64,000 nucleotides of DNA from CAWIVJ01 sp963839525 (GCA_963839525.1 CAWIVJ010000023.1:107086-171085), one strand, 5' to 3'. Numbered from the stretch's first letter, positions 26,420 through 35,574 are shown. Made by a program: numbers and translations. The notes: generated by a model not told the origin, from the letters alone.

Positions 26420-27661
26420 TCAACAGCTATGCACCACTAAAGGACATAGCTTTTTTTTGTCTTCTTTTTCTTGTTCATATCTGAATTTTGTAAAAAATCT
26501 TGAATACCCTGCAACGAAAAATCCCATTACAAGCAAACCAAACAATGTTGGAACTCCAATTAATGTTGCCTTTTGTTTAAATAATTTTTTAAACTCCGCT
26601 TCAATTGAAGTTCCGTTTTTAACTGCTAATTCTTTAGCCAAATCAGGGAGTTCGGAAAGTTTTGGCATTTGTTTTTTAAGATTTTCTATTTCTAAAAGTT
26701 CTTTGCATTTATTTGTTTTTTTAAGCAGATTTTTAAACCCTTTTTCGAATAACTCGCTGCCTGTGATTACATAGAAAGTTACTATCGGATATCTGAATAA
26801 AACTTCAAGGAAATTTTGTTTTCCCCTGTCTTTTGCCGCTCCGAAATATCCGAACCCTCCAATAACGACACAAGAAACTATCTGTCCTTTTGAAAGCCCT
26901 AATTTACCATTATCATTTACAAAATCTAAACTAAAATATTTATTAAAATTTGTAGCTTTCTTAATATCATTTTTAAATATTTTATTCCCAGGTGCTAAAA
27001 TAGTTTCACTAATTGTTCTTAAAGTTTTTGAATTTTTACCTTTGGTCGCAAGTAAAGCAGCAAAACCTAAACATCCTGCAAAGATAGCTCCTGCAACTTT
27101 AAGGTGCTTAATAGCACTTTCTTTTACATGTTTTTGTTTTTCTTCGCTTTCTTTTTTATCTTTATTTAAATTTGTAATATTGTTAAAATCAGCTTCATTG
27201 AAAATTTTCAATGTAAACATATTTTTAATGTAATTCAATGAATATTCAACCAACGGAACTGCTAAAGTAGAAACGGCAATAGCCGCTTTCACGGGTACAA
27301 TGTCTTTTAATTGCTCTTGTTTTAAAGTTTTATCTCTTAATAAATTTTCTGCACGTATTGCAATTTTTTCAGCTAATTCCGGTGATAATTTTTTTGAATA
27401 AACTTTTCTGAAAAGATTTTCACCTAAAAGTTTTGGTCCATAATAAACCAATAAACTTTCGGAAAATTCTAAAAAAGACATGTCTGCAAAATCAGCTAAA
27501 CTTCTTGAAAATACAGCTTTAGGAACCCAATTAGTAATAGTGTCCTGTGCAAATCTCAGGTGAGCTAAAGACCTTTCTGATTCATGCAAATCAATATATT
27601 TTGCCAGCAATTGAAATTTTTTAGGCAGTATCTGTACAAGTTGTTGTATATTAACTTTCAT
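26420..27661 (-). CDS. Uncharacterised membrane protein, 413 aa
   Basis: I recognise no family. The protein has a soluble N-terminal ~115 residues, hydrophobic segments near residues 120-140 (VKAAIAVSTLAVPLVEYSL), 190-210 (AGAIFAGCLGFAALLAT), 260-280 (IVSCVVIGGFGYFGA), 290-305 and 380-400 (ATLIGVPTLFGLLVMGFFVAGY), and basic, Lys-rich loops. I start it at the ATG at 27661, with AAAGGA nine bases upstream. It lies 35 bp after a strong terminator that ends a 24-codon ORF, and I see no separate promoter, so its expression may depend on readthrough. It may be lineage-specific. Confidence 0.65.
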   Translation of the reverse strand: MKVNIQQLVQILPKKFQLLAKYIDLHESERSLAHLRFAQDTITNWVPKAVFSRSLADFADMSFLEFSESLLVYYGPKLLGENLFRKVYSKKLSPELAEKIAIRAENLLRDKTLKQEQLKDIVPVKAAIAVSTLAVPLVEYSLNYIKNMFTLKIFNEADFNNITNLNKDKKESEEKQKHVKESAIKHLKVAGAIFAGCLGFAALLATKGKNSKTLRTISETILAPGNKIFKNDIKKATNFNKYFSLDFVNDNGKLGLSKGQIVSCVVIGGFGYFGAAKDRGKQNFLEVLFRYPIVTFYVITGSELFEKGFKNLLKKTNKCKELLEIENLKKQMPKLSELPDLAKELAVKNGTSIEAEFKKLFKQKATLIGVPTLFGLLVMGFFVAGYSRFFTKFRYEQEKEDKKKLCPLVVHSC

Positions 27662-27695
27662 TTTGAATAATCCTTTTTGCATAAAATAAAAAACA

Positions 27696-27733
27696 AAAAA
27701 ACAGTCTGTAACTTAAAGTACAGACTGTTTTTT
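27696..27733 (-). terminator. Strong bidirectional terminator after the 24-codon ORF
   Basis: AAAAAACAGTCTGTA and TACAGACTGTTTTTT form a perfect 15-bp stem with an 8-base loop, with T tracts for both strands. It lies 20 bp after the 24-codon ORF stop and 35 bp before the start of the 413-aa gene in the same direction, the geometry of an attenuator. Confidence 0.85.
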
Positions 27734-27753
27734 AAAACGTTTAAAATTTTTAT

Positions 27754-27828
27754 TTAACGCCAACAAAATACGCCTGCACTAATCTGCAAGCTCCACCATT
27801 TATTTGTATTTTGTTGTTGGATATTCAT
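27754..27828 (-). CDS. 24-codon leader-like ORF or small peptide
   Basis: The frame reads MNIQQQNTNKWWSLQIS then AGVFCWR and stop. It is flanked by a consensus-spaced promoter upstream and a strong terminator downstream, with GAAGGGG seven bases before the ATG, so it is a complete minimal transcription unit. Three of its 24 residues are Trp, two adjacent, which recalls amino-acid-responsive leader peptides such as TrpL; no trp gene follows, only the 413-aa membrane protein gene. It could be an attenuator leader or a functional small peptide. Coding status is inferred from signals, not conservation. Confidence 0.55.
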   Translation of the reverse strand: MNIQQQNTNKWWSLQISAGVFCWR

Positions 27829-27852
27829 AATTTCCCCTTCTACTTTTGTAGT

Positions 27853-27881
27853 AGTTTAAATTAATAATACAATTTTGTCAA
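27853..27881 (-). promoter_or_regulatory. Promoter of the 24-codon ORF
   Basis: On the minus strand TTGACA (27876-27881) overlaps the dut stop codon; a 17-bp spacer leads to TAAACT (27853-27858). The predicted start gives a leader of about 20 nt before the ATG at 27828. Confidence 0.65.
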
Positions 27882-28321
27882 GCCCCTGTGGAACCAAAGC
27901 CTCCTGCTGCACGCACAGTTTCGGATAGAGCTTGAACAACCTGAATTTTTGCTCTTTCGACTTTAGCAATTATCATCTGAGCAATTCTTTCATCAAGCTG
28001 AATTGTGTATTCTTCTGTTGATAAATTAATTACAGGAACGCAAACTTCTCCTCTGTAATCTTCATCAATTGTTCCTACACAGTTAACAAGCGAAATGCCA
28101 TGTTTTATAGAAATTCCCGAGCGTGGTCTTATTTGTGCCTCAAACCCGTGCTCAAGTTCAATTTTTATTCCTGTCGGAATCAACTTGCGCTCAAAAGGCT
28201 TTAAAGTAACCGGCGTTTCAATAGCAGCACATAAATCCATGCCTGCAGCACCCTCGGTTTGGTATTCAGGCAGGTATTTGTTATGAGGCAATTTTTCAAT
28301 TTTTAATGTCGTTGTATGCAT
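27878..28321 (-). CDS. dut: Deoxyuridine 5'-triphosphate nucleotidohydrolase (dUTPase)
   Basis: Dut hydrolyses dUTP to dUMP, preventing uracil misincorporation and supplying dTMP synthesis. All trimeric dUTPase motifs are visible in 147 residues: 'EGAAGMDLCAA', 'RPRSGISIKHGI', 'GTIDEDYRGE', 'RIAQMIIAKV' and the C-terminal 'RAAGGFGSTG'. There is no Shine-Dalgarno sequence; instead an extended -10 box lies 6 nt before the ATG, so the transcript may be leaderless. The promoter of the following 24-codon ORF overlaps its stop. Confidence 0.96.
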   Translation of the reverse strand: MHTTTLKIEKLPHNKYLPEYQTEGAAGMDLCAAIETPVTLKPFERKLIPTGIKIELEHGFEAQIRPRSGISIKHGISLVNCVGTIDEDYRGEVCVPVINLSTEEYTIQLDERIAQMIIAKVERAKIQVVQALSETVRAAGGFGSTGA

Positions 28322-28327
28322 GGTTTA

Positions 28328-28336
28328 ATTATACCA
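28328..28336 (-). promoter_or_regulatory. Extended -10 box directly before dut (leaderless-type)
   Basis: On the minus strand TGGTATAAT is followed by six bases (TAAACC) and then the dut ATG. Transcription would start at or next to the ATG. Similar spacing occurs before smpB, the ORF6N gene, bioD and the glycosyltransferase gene. Confidence 0.6.
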
Positions 28337-28342
28337 GAAAAA

Positions 28343-28864
28343 TTATTCGTAATTTAACTCTTTAATTTTTTCAATATCCTTTTCCGAGCCCCAATCAATC
28401 TCATAATTATTCATTTTAACAAATTTATTGAAAGAAGAAAACTCCCAATCTTTTACATTCTTTGCATAATCGTGCTTAACCGGATTGTAATGTATGTAAT
28501 CCAAGTGTCGATACAAATCTTCTTCGTCTCTGATTGTATGTTCGTAATATCGCCGCTGCCAAATGCCTTTGTTCCTATCGTAGGTCGGGCATACCTGCCC
28601 GACAACATTAAAATTTTTGGAAAAGCAATGTTTAATTGACCTGATTATTTTGGGGTATTCTTGAATATTTTCAGGATTGAGTATTAAATGAAAATGGTCA
28701 GGCATAACAACCATTGCAAAAATTTTGAAATTGTAATTTTTCATTGTATTTCTAAATGCAGTTCTTAATAATTCAATATTTTCTATCAAAATTTTTTTGC
28801 GGTCATTTGTAACAACAGTAATAAAAACATAGCTATTTTGAACAAAAACACGTCTATAATTCAT
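28343..28864 (-). CDS. REP-associated tyrosine transposase (RAYT, Y1/IS200-like domain)
   Basis: The 173-residue protein has the HUH motif of Y1 transposases ('MPDHFHLIL', His57 and His59) and the RAYT signature 'DYIHYNPVKH' with the catalytic-type tyrosine, plus 'GIWQRRYYEHTIRDEEDLYRH'. RAYTs are single-copy domesticated relatives of IS200/IS605 enzymes that act on REP palindromes with a GTAG head. Here a 27-bp REP (28580-28606) lies inside the gene in frame, encoding residues 87-95 (VVGQVCPTY) in the normally variable segment before 'GIWQRR'. A second REP in inverted orientation lies just upstream. The frame stays open, so the enzyme may still be active. Confidence 0.9.
   Translation of the reverse strand: MNYRRVFVQNSYVFITVVTNDRKKILIENIELLRTAFRNTMKNYNFKIFAMVVMPDHFHLILNPENIQEYPKIIRSIKHCFSKNFNVVGQVCPTYDRNKGIWQRRYYEHTIRDEEDLYRHLDYIHYNPVKHDYAKNVKDWEFSSFNKFVKMNNYEIDWGSEKDIEKIKELNYE
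28580..28606 (+). repeat. GTAG-headed REP palindrome inside the RAYT gene
   Basis: GTAG-GTCGGGC-ATACCT-GCCCGAC-AAC: a 7-bp perfect stem with a 6-base loop behind a GTAG head. It is 27 bp, so it adds exactly nine codons to the transposase gene. Confidence 0.9.
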
Positions 28865-28890
28865 TTAATGATTTTATAACAACCTATGCT

Positions 28891-28914
28891 GTCGGGCAAG
28901 TATGCCCGACCTAC
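28891..28914 (-). repeat. GTAG-headed REP palindrome upstream of the RAYT gene
   Basis: On the minus strand it reads GTAG-GTCGGGC-ATACTT-GCCCGAC, one base different in the loop from the copy inside the transposase gene and in the opposite orientation. It lies between the RAYT start and the stop codon of the next gene. Confidence 0.9.
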
Positions 28915-28917
28915 GGA

Positions 28918-29487
28918 CTATTTAAGCTCCTTTAAACCTAAATCTTTACGGAGAAGATTAATAATTTCCAATAATTTACTGTTTTTATCAAAATCAGTTG
29001 TCTTTAGATAATCAGGACGTTCATCTTCATTTCTTTTAATGAGCTCACCTGTTTCGGTACTTTCCTGCTTGAGGTCATCAAATATTTTTTCTAGTTCTTT
29101 AACATATTCTTTAATTTCTTTTATAGTACCTATGTTTATATAGATTGTGCTCGTTCCAAGGTGTACTTTATTGAAACCTTCAAAAGCTCCTTGACACCCT
29201 GCAATTATAAATTCTTTTTTTTCATCATAATGACTTTCCATAAAGTTTTTGTTTCGCCAATTTATCCCATGATATAACTTAGGGTCAATAGCAAAGGCAT
29301 ATAAATCATTAAGCCAATTAATAATGTGGATAAGTGATTCAAATAATTTTTGCTGTTTTTCTAGTATGTGTTCATTTGTCCATTCTTTTTTGGCTTTTAA
29401 AGCAATAAATACTAAAAAAACCGTTGCTATTGCGGCTACCCAATAAGCTAAAGTATCCCAATCTCTCCAATGAAAAAACTCTAACAT
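28918..29487 (-). CDS. Uncharacterised protein with one N-terminal membrane segment, 189 aa
   Basis: Residues about 13-32 (LAYWVAAIATVFLVFIALKA) form a membrane anchor; the rest is a charged, probably helical cytosolic domain with 'FESLIHIINWLNDLYAFAIDPKLYHG' and a K/E-rich C terminus. I do not recognise a family; phage- or defence-associated proteins of this layout exist, but nothing here is diagnostic. No strong ribosome binding site is visible. The gene is bracketed by REP palindromes (28891-28914 and 29506-29530), suggesting it sits in an accessory segment together with the RAYT gene. Confidence 0.55.
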   Translation of the reverse strand: MLEFFHWRDWDTLAYWVAAIATVFLVFIALKAKKEWTNEHILEKQQKLFESLIHIINWLNDLYAFAIDPKLYHGINWRNKNFMESHYDEKKEFIIAGCQGAFEGFNKVHLGTSTIYINIGTIKEIKEYVKELEKIFDDLKQESTETGELIKRNEDERPDYLKTTDFDKNSKLLEIINLLRKDLGLKELK

Positions 29488-29505
29488 TTAAACCCCCAAA
29501 TTACT

Positions 29506-29530
29506 GTAGGTCGTGCATACTTGCCCGACA
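29506..29530 (+). repeat. GTAG-headed REP palindrome
   Basis: GTAG-GTCGTGC-ATACTT-GCCCGAC-A: same family, with one stem mismatch (T against C). Confidence 0.85.
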
Positions 29531-29538
29531 GAATTAAA

Positions 29539-29760
29539 CTATTTATTTTTTTGTTTTGGCTTAATAACTAATTCATACCCTAAATAATCCAGAATTTCTT
29601 GAATTAATTCAAACTTCACCGTTTTTTCTTTTAGCATTCTGGATAAACTTGATGCTTGAAGCTTTATCAACCCAATTTCATTCATTTTTTTTATCATTTT
29701 ACGCATTGATAACCCATTGCGCAACAATAATACTTGTATTTCTTGCTTAATATCTAACAT
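29539..29760 (-). CDS. Small HTH protein, 73 aa (module 1)
   Basis: The sequence 'KQEIQVLLLRNGLSMRKMIKKMNEIGLIKLQASSLSRMLKEKTVKFELIQEILDYLGYELVIKPK' is a compact helix-turn-helix, similar along its length to the 68-aa protein at 54908-55114 (shared spacing of LLL..N.L, S-S-L.., and I...L.YE..I..K). These look like phage-repressor-style or antitoxin-style DNA-binding proteins. It is divergent from a 53-aa gene at 29869, with 108 bp between them containing two ATGTTATC copies that could be operators. AGGA lies 12 bases before the ATG. Confidence 0.7.
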   Translation of the reverse strand: MLDIKQEIQVLLLRNGLSMRKMIKKMNEIGLIKLQASSLSRMLKEKTVKFELIQEILDYLGYELVIKPKQKNK

Positions 29761-29868
29761 AAAAATATGTTATCCTAAATGAACACATGTTGACAATAAA
29801 AATATTTATGTTATCGTTTTTGTATACAATATCATTATAAACGGTAATAAATATTAAAGGAGTACAAA

Positions 29869-30030
29869 ATGGACAAAAAAGAATTGTTGGAAAAAGCTTT
29901 CGAACGATTAGAAGCTATGAGTGATACCATAAAAATGGCAAAGGAAGCATTAAATGATATTTATGCGGAAAGACAACTTATTTATTTTTTGCTTTGGTTA
30001 AGCGAGGAAGAAGAATTAAAAAGTAAGTAG
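29869..30030 (+). CDS. Small acidic helical protein, 53 aa (module 1)
   Basis: The frame starts MDKKELLEKAFERLEAMSDT and ends LLWLSEEEELKSK. It is predicted to be one or two amphipathic helices with a hydrophobic patch (QLIYFLLWL). AAAGGAG six bases before the ATG is a strong ribosome binding site. It is transcribed divergently from the 73-aa HTH gene, an arrangement repeated at 54.6-55.1 kb, and is followed immediately by a REP-like palindrome that overlaps its stop. It could be a toxin-antitoxin or phage-remnant partner; no function can be assigned. Confidence 0.65.
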   Translation: MDKKELLEKAFERLEAMSDTIKMAKEALNDIYAERQLIYFLLWLSEEEELKSK

Positions 30031-30053
30031 TTGGGGTAGAAACCCCAACCCAC
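30027..30053 (+). repeat. REP-like palindrome overlapping the 53-aa gene stop
   Basis: GTAG-TTGGGGT-AGAA-ACCCCAA-CCCAC: GTAG head and a 7-bp stem, with a different stem sequence from the GTCGGGC type. Confidence 0.75.
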
Positions 30054-30067
30054 AATCTCTTATAATT

Positions 30068-30412
30068 TTATTTTTTTGACAAATCTGCCAGCACTTCAAG
30101 TGCAAATCTTGCTGAGACGGTAGCCGGACCGCCGCCCATTTCAATTCCGACTTCTATTGCTTCAAATATTTCTTCATTTGTTGCTCCGCTTTGAAAAGCT
30201 TGTTCAATATGCCATTGCATGCAGGATTCGCAGTTTATTACAACGGAAATTCCTACGGCTATAAGTTCTTTGACTTTTTTGGGCAAGTTCCCTTCACAAA
30301 AAGCGGCTTCTTCCATCTTTAAAAAAGCATCGTAAACTTTAGAATTTCTTTTCAGCATTTCACTATGAGCCAATTTACGTTTTCTGCTTAATTCTTTTAA
30401 TTTTTCAGACAT
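30068..30412 (-). CDS. Carboxymuconolactone decarboxylase / AhpD-like family protein
   Basis: The 114-residue protein carries the AhpD-type redox motif C61-E-S-C64-MQW-H68 in 'VINCESCMQWHIEQAFQSGATNEEI' and the following 'EAIEVGIEMGGGPATVSARFALEVL' helix. Members with this CxxCxxxH motif act as thiol-dependent peroxidase partners; a decarboxylase role is unlikely. GGAGG precedes the ATG. It lies just downstream of alaS in the same direction but has its own ribosome binding site and a 40-bp gap. Confidence 0.9.
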   Translation of the reverse strand: MSEKLKELSRKRKLAHSEMLKRNSKVYDAFLKMEEAAFCEGNLPKKVKELIAVGISVVINCESCMQWHIEQAFQSGATNEEIFEAIEVGIEMGGGPATVSARFALEVLADLSKK

Positions 30413-30454
30413 TTTAACCTCCGTAATTTTTATGTTATATTGCAGATTAGGTAT

Positions 30455-33114
30455 CTATCCCAACATCGAATTTTTAAATTCTTCCAATGCATTATCAACA
30501 GCAGATAAATCATTTACCCCTCCTTGAGCAAATTGTGGACGTCCTCCGCCTTTGCCTCCGCATTTTTGGGCGATTTCAGAAACAATTTTTCCTGCCTGAA
30601 TGCCTTTTGCAACAAAATTATCACTAACTTTTGCAATTATTGTTGCGCCTTCCCCCTGAGGTTTTGGAGTAACGGCTACAATAACTGAATCTCCAAGTTT
30701 TTGAGATAAAAATTCAACACCGTCTTTCAATGTATTTGCATCCATTGAATCAAGCTTTTGAACAAAAAGTTTTCCGCCTTCAATATTTTCAGCTTTATCT
30801 GCCAGAGAAGAAAATTTTTGTTTAGCCATAACACTTTGCATGTGTCCGAGCTCTTTTTGAAGTGATTTATTATCTTCCTGTAATTTTTCTACACGGGTGA
30901 AAACCTCTTCGTAAGGGGTTTTGAAATGTGCCGCAAGTTTATCGATAGCATATTCCTTATCATTTAAGTATTCTAAAGCAGTTGTTCCCACAATCGCTTC
31001 GATTCTGCGGGTACCCGCTGAAATAGCGCTTTCCGAAACTATTTTCATAAGACGCAAATCGCCTATATTTGAAACATGTGTCCCTCCACAAAATTCTTTT
31101 GAAATATTGCCTACAGAGACGACTCTGACTTCATCCTCGTATTTTTCACCAAATAGTGCTGTTGCTCCTGTTTTTTGGGCTTCTTCAATTGACATGACTT
31201 TTGTTGTAACTTCAAGTTTTTCGCCAATCCAATCATTTATTATTTTTTCAACACGTTTAATTTCGTAATGGCTCATAGCACGGGAAAAAGAGAAATCAAA
31301 ACGTGTTCTTCCTTCTTCAACCTGAGAACCCGCTTGTTTAACTTCATCTCCCAAAACTTTTATCAAAGCTGATTGAAGCAAATGAGCATTTGTATGATGA
31401 ATTTTTATTTCTTCGCGCCTTACGGTATCAATTTTTGCATTTACTATATCGCCGGCCTTTACTTCATCATTAGGCAGAGCGCAGCGATGCACAAAAAGAC
31501 GATTTACTTTAAACGTATTAAGCACTTCGAGGTTAAAAGCTAACCCTCCAACCTTCAAAACCTCCAATATTCCTGAATCACCGACTTGACCACCGGATTC
31601 GGCATAGAAAGGAGTTTTGTCTAAAATTATGTCAACAAAATCGTCACCTTCAACCGTTGCTAAAATTTTTGATTCAGCTTCATTTTGCTCATAACCGAGA
31701 AATTCAGTTGCTCCGAATTGTTTTTCAATATCAACGTAAACCAAATCATCAGTCAGGATAATTTTCTGAACAGCAGCTTTTGCCCGTGTTTTTTGTTCCG
31801 CCATTTCTTTATTAAAACCTTCAACATCGACATTTAAGCCTTTTTCAGCTGCGATTTCAACAGTTAATTCTAGGGGAAATCCAAAGTATCATATAACTTA
31901 AACGCGTCTTCACCCGAGATTAAGTTGGTGTTTTTTTTACCCTGCCAGAATTTTCATATCTCCACCAGAGCGTCCGCTAGCAGATAAGAATAATAGATTG
32001 TCCTTTATCTAATGTTTTATTAAACCGTTCTTCTTCATTTTGAATAATTTCTTTAATTTTAGTCTGGTTTTTAATCAAGTCAGGATAAGCTTTGCCGTAA
32101 TTTTCAATTACAACATCAACTAAATTGTATAAGAACGGTAATTCAAGTCCAAGCATTTTTCCATGACGAAGCGCACGTCTTAAAATCATTCTCAAAACGT
32201 AATTTCTTCCCTCGTTTCCGGGTATTACGCCGTCGTTTATCAGGAAAGTCACGCATCTGGCATGATCTGTTATAATTCTAAGCGAAACATCTGTTTTATC
32301 ACTCTCTTTGTATTCAATGCCGGACATTTTTGAAACTTTATCTAAAATCGGCTTTAACAAGTCTGTTTCAAATGTTGAGGTTTTGCCTTGAACTACCATG
32401 GTAATACGCTCTAATCCCATGCCTGTGTCAACATTTTTCTTTTCAAGAGGAGTGAGCTTTCCTTCTTCATCTTGAAACAGCTCCATGAATACAAGATTCC
32501 AGATTTCAACCCATCTGTCGCATTCGCATGTATCAATTCCGCAATCCGGTGAACATTTGAACTTTTCGCCTAAATCATAATGGATTTCAGAAGCATGGAC
32601 CGCAAGGTCCTGTTGCTCCGGGAGGTCCCCAGAAGTTGTCTTTTTTATCTTTTCTTAAAATTCGTTCAGGGGCTACACCGGTTTCTTCCCAAATTTTAGC
32701 TGCTTCGTCATCATCTTTGTAAACTGTTATCCAGAGCCTGCTTTTATCCAGTTTTAGGTAATTTGTTACAAAATCCCAACTCCACGGGATAATTTCTTTT
32801 TTGAAATAATCGCCGAAACTAAAATTGCCTAGCATTTCAAAAAAAGTATGATGTCGTGGAGTTCTCCCGACGTTTTCAATGTCAGAATCTTTTCCGCCCG
32901 CCCTTGCACATTTTTGACAGGAAACGGCACATGCAGGGGTAAATTTTGGCTGCTCCAGACCTAAAAAATAAGGAACAAATTGAAGCATGCCTGCTGTTGT
33001 AAGCAAAACAGTAGGATTATCAGGTATTAGGCTTGAGCTTTCAATTAATGTATGGTTATGTTTTTCTTTAAAATATTTTAAAAATAAATCTCTAATTTCA
33101 TTTCCTGTAAGCAT
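30455..33114 (-). pseudogene. alaS: Alanyl-tRNA synthetase gene with four single-base indels
   Basis: Three open fragments together cover a complete AlaS: the catalytic domain ('LIPDNPTVLLTTAGMLQFVPYFLG', 'NVGRTPRHHTFFEMLGNFSFGDYF', 'DTGMGLERI'), the editing domain with HxxxH ('IHHTNAHLLQSAL') and 'CGGTHVSNIGD', and the C-terminal DHHA1 region ('GGGRPQFAQGG'). The frame is broken near 32590 (extra T after GPCGPC), 32000, 31942 (extra T before an A8 run) and 31884 (missing T in YDTFGFP). Each one-base correction restores conserved residues. The start at 33114 has GAGG before it. AlaS is normally essential, so sequence error is more likely than loss. Confidence 0.9.
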
Positions 33115-33280
33115 TTTATCCTCATTTTTAGTGTCAATAAATAAATTATATCTCAAAAATAGGCAAATTTTAAAATTTTTGCAAAAATTTTAAAATTTGC
33201 CTTGTCATGAAAGATTTACATGGTAGGATTAAGTAAAAGAGTAGTATTTGTAAGTTTAAAATTTCTACAAAAAAGTGAGC

Positions 33281-33354
<74 letters not shown>

Positions 33355-33388
33355 TAAATAGAAAAACAAGAAAAACAGTAGAGGGATT

Positions 33389-35336
33389 ATGAAAAAAACA
33401 TTAAATATTAATAACATACTGTTGGCAATATTAGCTTCCGTTACAATATTTTTACTTTCACCTTTAAGTATTTTATCTTAAAAATACAAAAGAATTGTAT
33501 CTTAAAGCAAATGCTCCTTTTTTTCTCTTGTCTTATGCCTTAATTACATTTGCCATAATACTAATTGTTTTATCATTTTTGCCAAAAAAAATATCCCAAA
33601 TACTATCATCCTTGATAGTAGCTTTAACAATAATCTTTTTTATTGAAGGCAATTTCTTGAACTATAATTTGGGTGTTCTTAACGGCAAAGAGATTGACTG
33701 GGGATTATATAATGTCCCTAAAGTCACAGAAATAATTATAATTGTATTTCTAATCTTTTTAGCTTTGATTTTTTACAAAAAAATAAATTCTCAAATTAAA
33801 AATATTTTTGTCTTTTTAATTGCATTTCAAATTTTACAAATAAGTTACTTAACTTTTATTGACTTTAAATACGATGCTTTTAAAAAAGAAAAAAGGATCG
33901 AAAAAAATTTTGAAGACATTTTAAAGTTTTCAAAAAAAGATAATGTTTTAATTTTAGTTCTGGACAGCTTTGCAAAGGGAATATTTGATGAAATCTTAAC
34001 TTCTCGAGGATGGAAATAAGTATAAAGAAATGTTCAAAGATTTTACCTATTACCCTAATGCAATGGGCGGTTTTATAACAACTTTTCCTTGCATGCCTTT
34101 TATTGAAAGTGGGCAAATGTATGATAATAAAACTACAATGACAAAATTTAAAGAAAAAAATAAGCAGTATTTTATTGAAAATGCTTTAAATGACCGGGAA
34201 AATACAATCTACCAACAAGGCTCTAATTATCAAAACCCTGGCTTCCTGATGAAAATGACTTTTTATAAACATTTACCTTTATTTATAAAGAAAAAAATAT
34301 ATCATAAATTTTTATTAAGATTAGGTGAATACAGAAAGTTTGAACATCTCAAAATAGAATTTTATGAAAATATAAATCAAATATGCTAACTTGAAACAAT
34401 AAAAAAATGTATAAATATATACATTTAATAGGAGTTCACTATCCGTTTAGAATGGATGATAATATAAAAACAAACCAAAATGGTGATTTAGTTTCAACAG
34501 GAAAGTCTTCATTAAAAATAGTAAAAGCATTATTAAATAAACTTGAAGAAAATAATGCTTATGACAATTCAATTATATTTATAGTAGCAGACCATGGCGT
34601 CATGCATTTAAACGAAATAAACTATGCAAAACCGCTATTTTTGTTTAAAGATTACAGCATCAAACAGAAAGAAATGAAAATAAACAAGGCAAATATTTCT
34701 TTGGGCGACATCCCAAACACCATTTTTACCCGGACAAATAATAAATTAAATCCTTTTGGGCGAGAAATCTTATCAATAAAAGAAAATGAGGATAGAATTT
34801 AAAACATTGTTCTTATACCTGGCCGTCTCCTGTTCCGGATATGTTGACAAATCTTTATTGTTATGAAGTAAAAAATGGGCAAAGAATTTTACAAAAAAAA
34901 ATTCCGGCTAAGAAAATAGAAAAAAGCGGTAAAATAAACCTGAAAATAAAGGTTTTTTCCCGGATGATATTGATTCTGTTCAACTTGGGCATACATGATT
35001 TTGAAAAATTAGTTTTTAAAGTTGATAAACTTCGAAGTTAAAAATGATACCGTAGTTAAAATTCACCTTAAATAAGTCCTCTACAGTAACAAAATATTAT
35101 GTTAAATCAGGAGAAGGGAAAAATGGAAGAATTGTTGCCGGTTTTGACAAAGAGTCCGGGAATATAAGTCAAAATTAATGTTCGTTTCAACAGTTAAACA
35201 AATAGTGAAGTAGCGCTTGAAATTCTAACGAAGATGATGATTCAGAAAAATTTAAACCCAGAAAATGGAGATGCAAGATTATTAGGTATAGGTATTTCTG
35301 AAATTAGTGTAGAATTAAATAAAAGAAAGAAGGGAC
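33389..35336 (+). pseudogene. Membrane-anchored sulfatase/phosphoethanolamine-transferase-like gene, broken into fragments
   Basis: A chain of frames reads as one protein after several one-base corrections: an N-terminal membrane region (about four to five hydrophobic helices from 33389 to 33860), then 'VLILVLDSFAKGIFDEIL', 'YYPNAMGGFITTFPCMPF' (33960-34130), 'YIHLIGVHYPFRMD' and 'YDNSIIFIVADHGVMHL' (34410-34610). The DSF and ADHG segments are typical of the alkaline-phosphatase-fold sulfatases that modify surface polymers. A further stretch to about 35320 seems to continue the C terminus. GAGGG precedes the first ATG. Frames change at about 33470, 34005, 34385 and later. Confidence 0.65.
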
Positions 35337-35338
35337 AT

Positions 35339-35536
35339 ATGAAAAAAGCATTAAATTTACTTTTACTTATAGGAGTTTTTGAATTAACAATTCAGACGGC
35401 TTATATAAAACTTGATCCAGGTACAGGTAATGCACGTGCCCAAAAATTAATCTGCAACTTTACTTGCCGCAGGCTTTGCTTTAAAAGCATTTTCGGCTTA
35501 AATAATAGTCTTTTTCAAGGGGTAAAAAAAATATGA
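35339..35536 (+). pseudogene. Small membrane protein with DPGTG motif, frameshifted
   Basis: An AGAAGG five bases before an ATG at 35339 begins 'MKKALNLLLLIGVFELTI', followed by 'AYIKLDPGTGNA'. In another frame the sequence continues 'SATLLAAGFALKAFSA', as in the small membrane proteins with a YLDPGTGS motif that accompany sulfatase and methyltransferase genes of surface-polymer loci. One insertion or deletion near 35440 breaks the frame. Confidence 0.5.
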
Positions 35537-35574
35537 CAGCGAATAATAATGCTTAATGTATTAAATGCTCCTTT

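Noticed and set aside
28918..30053. Complete defence island around the RAYT gene
   Set aside because: The 189-aa anchored protein and small HTH pair are suggestive, but no nuclease, NTPase or toxin motif is visible; the claim would be unsupported.
34841..35041. 66-codon frame as an independent gene
   Set aside because: It reads as a displaced piece of the broken sulfatase-like gene and has no start signals.
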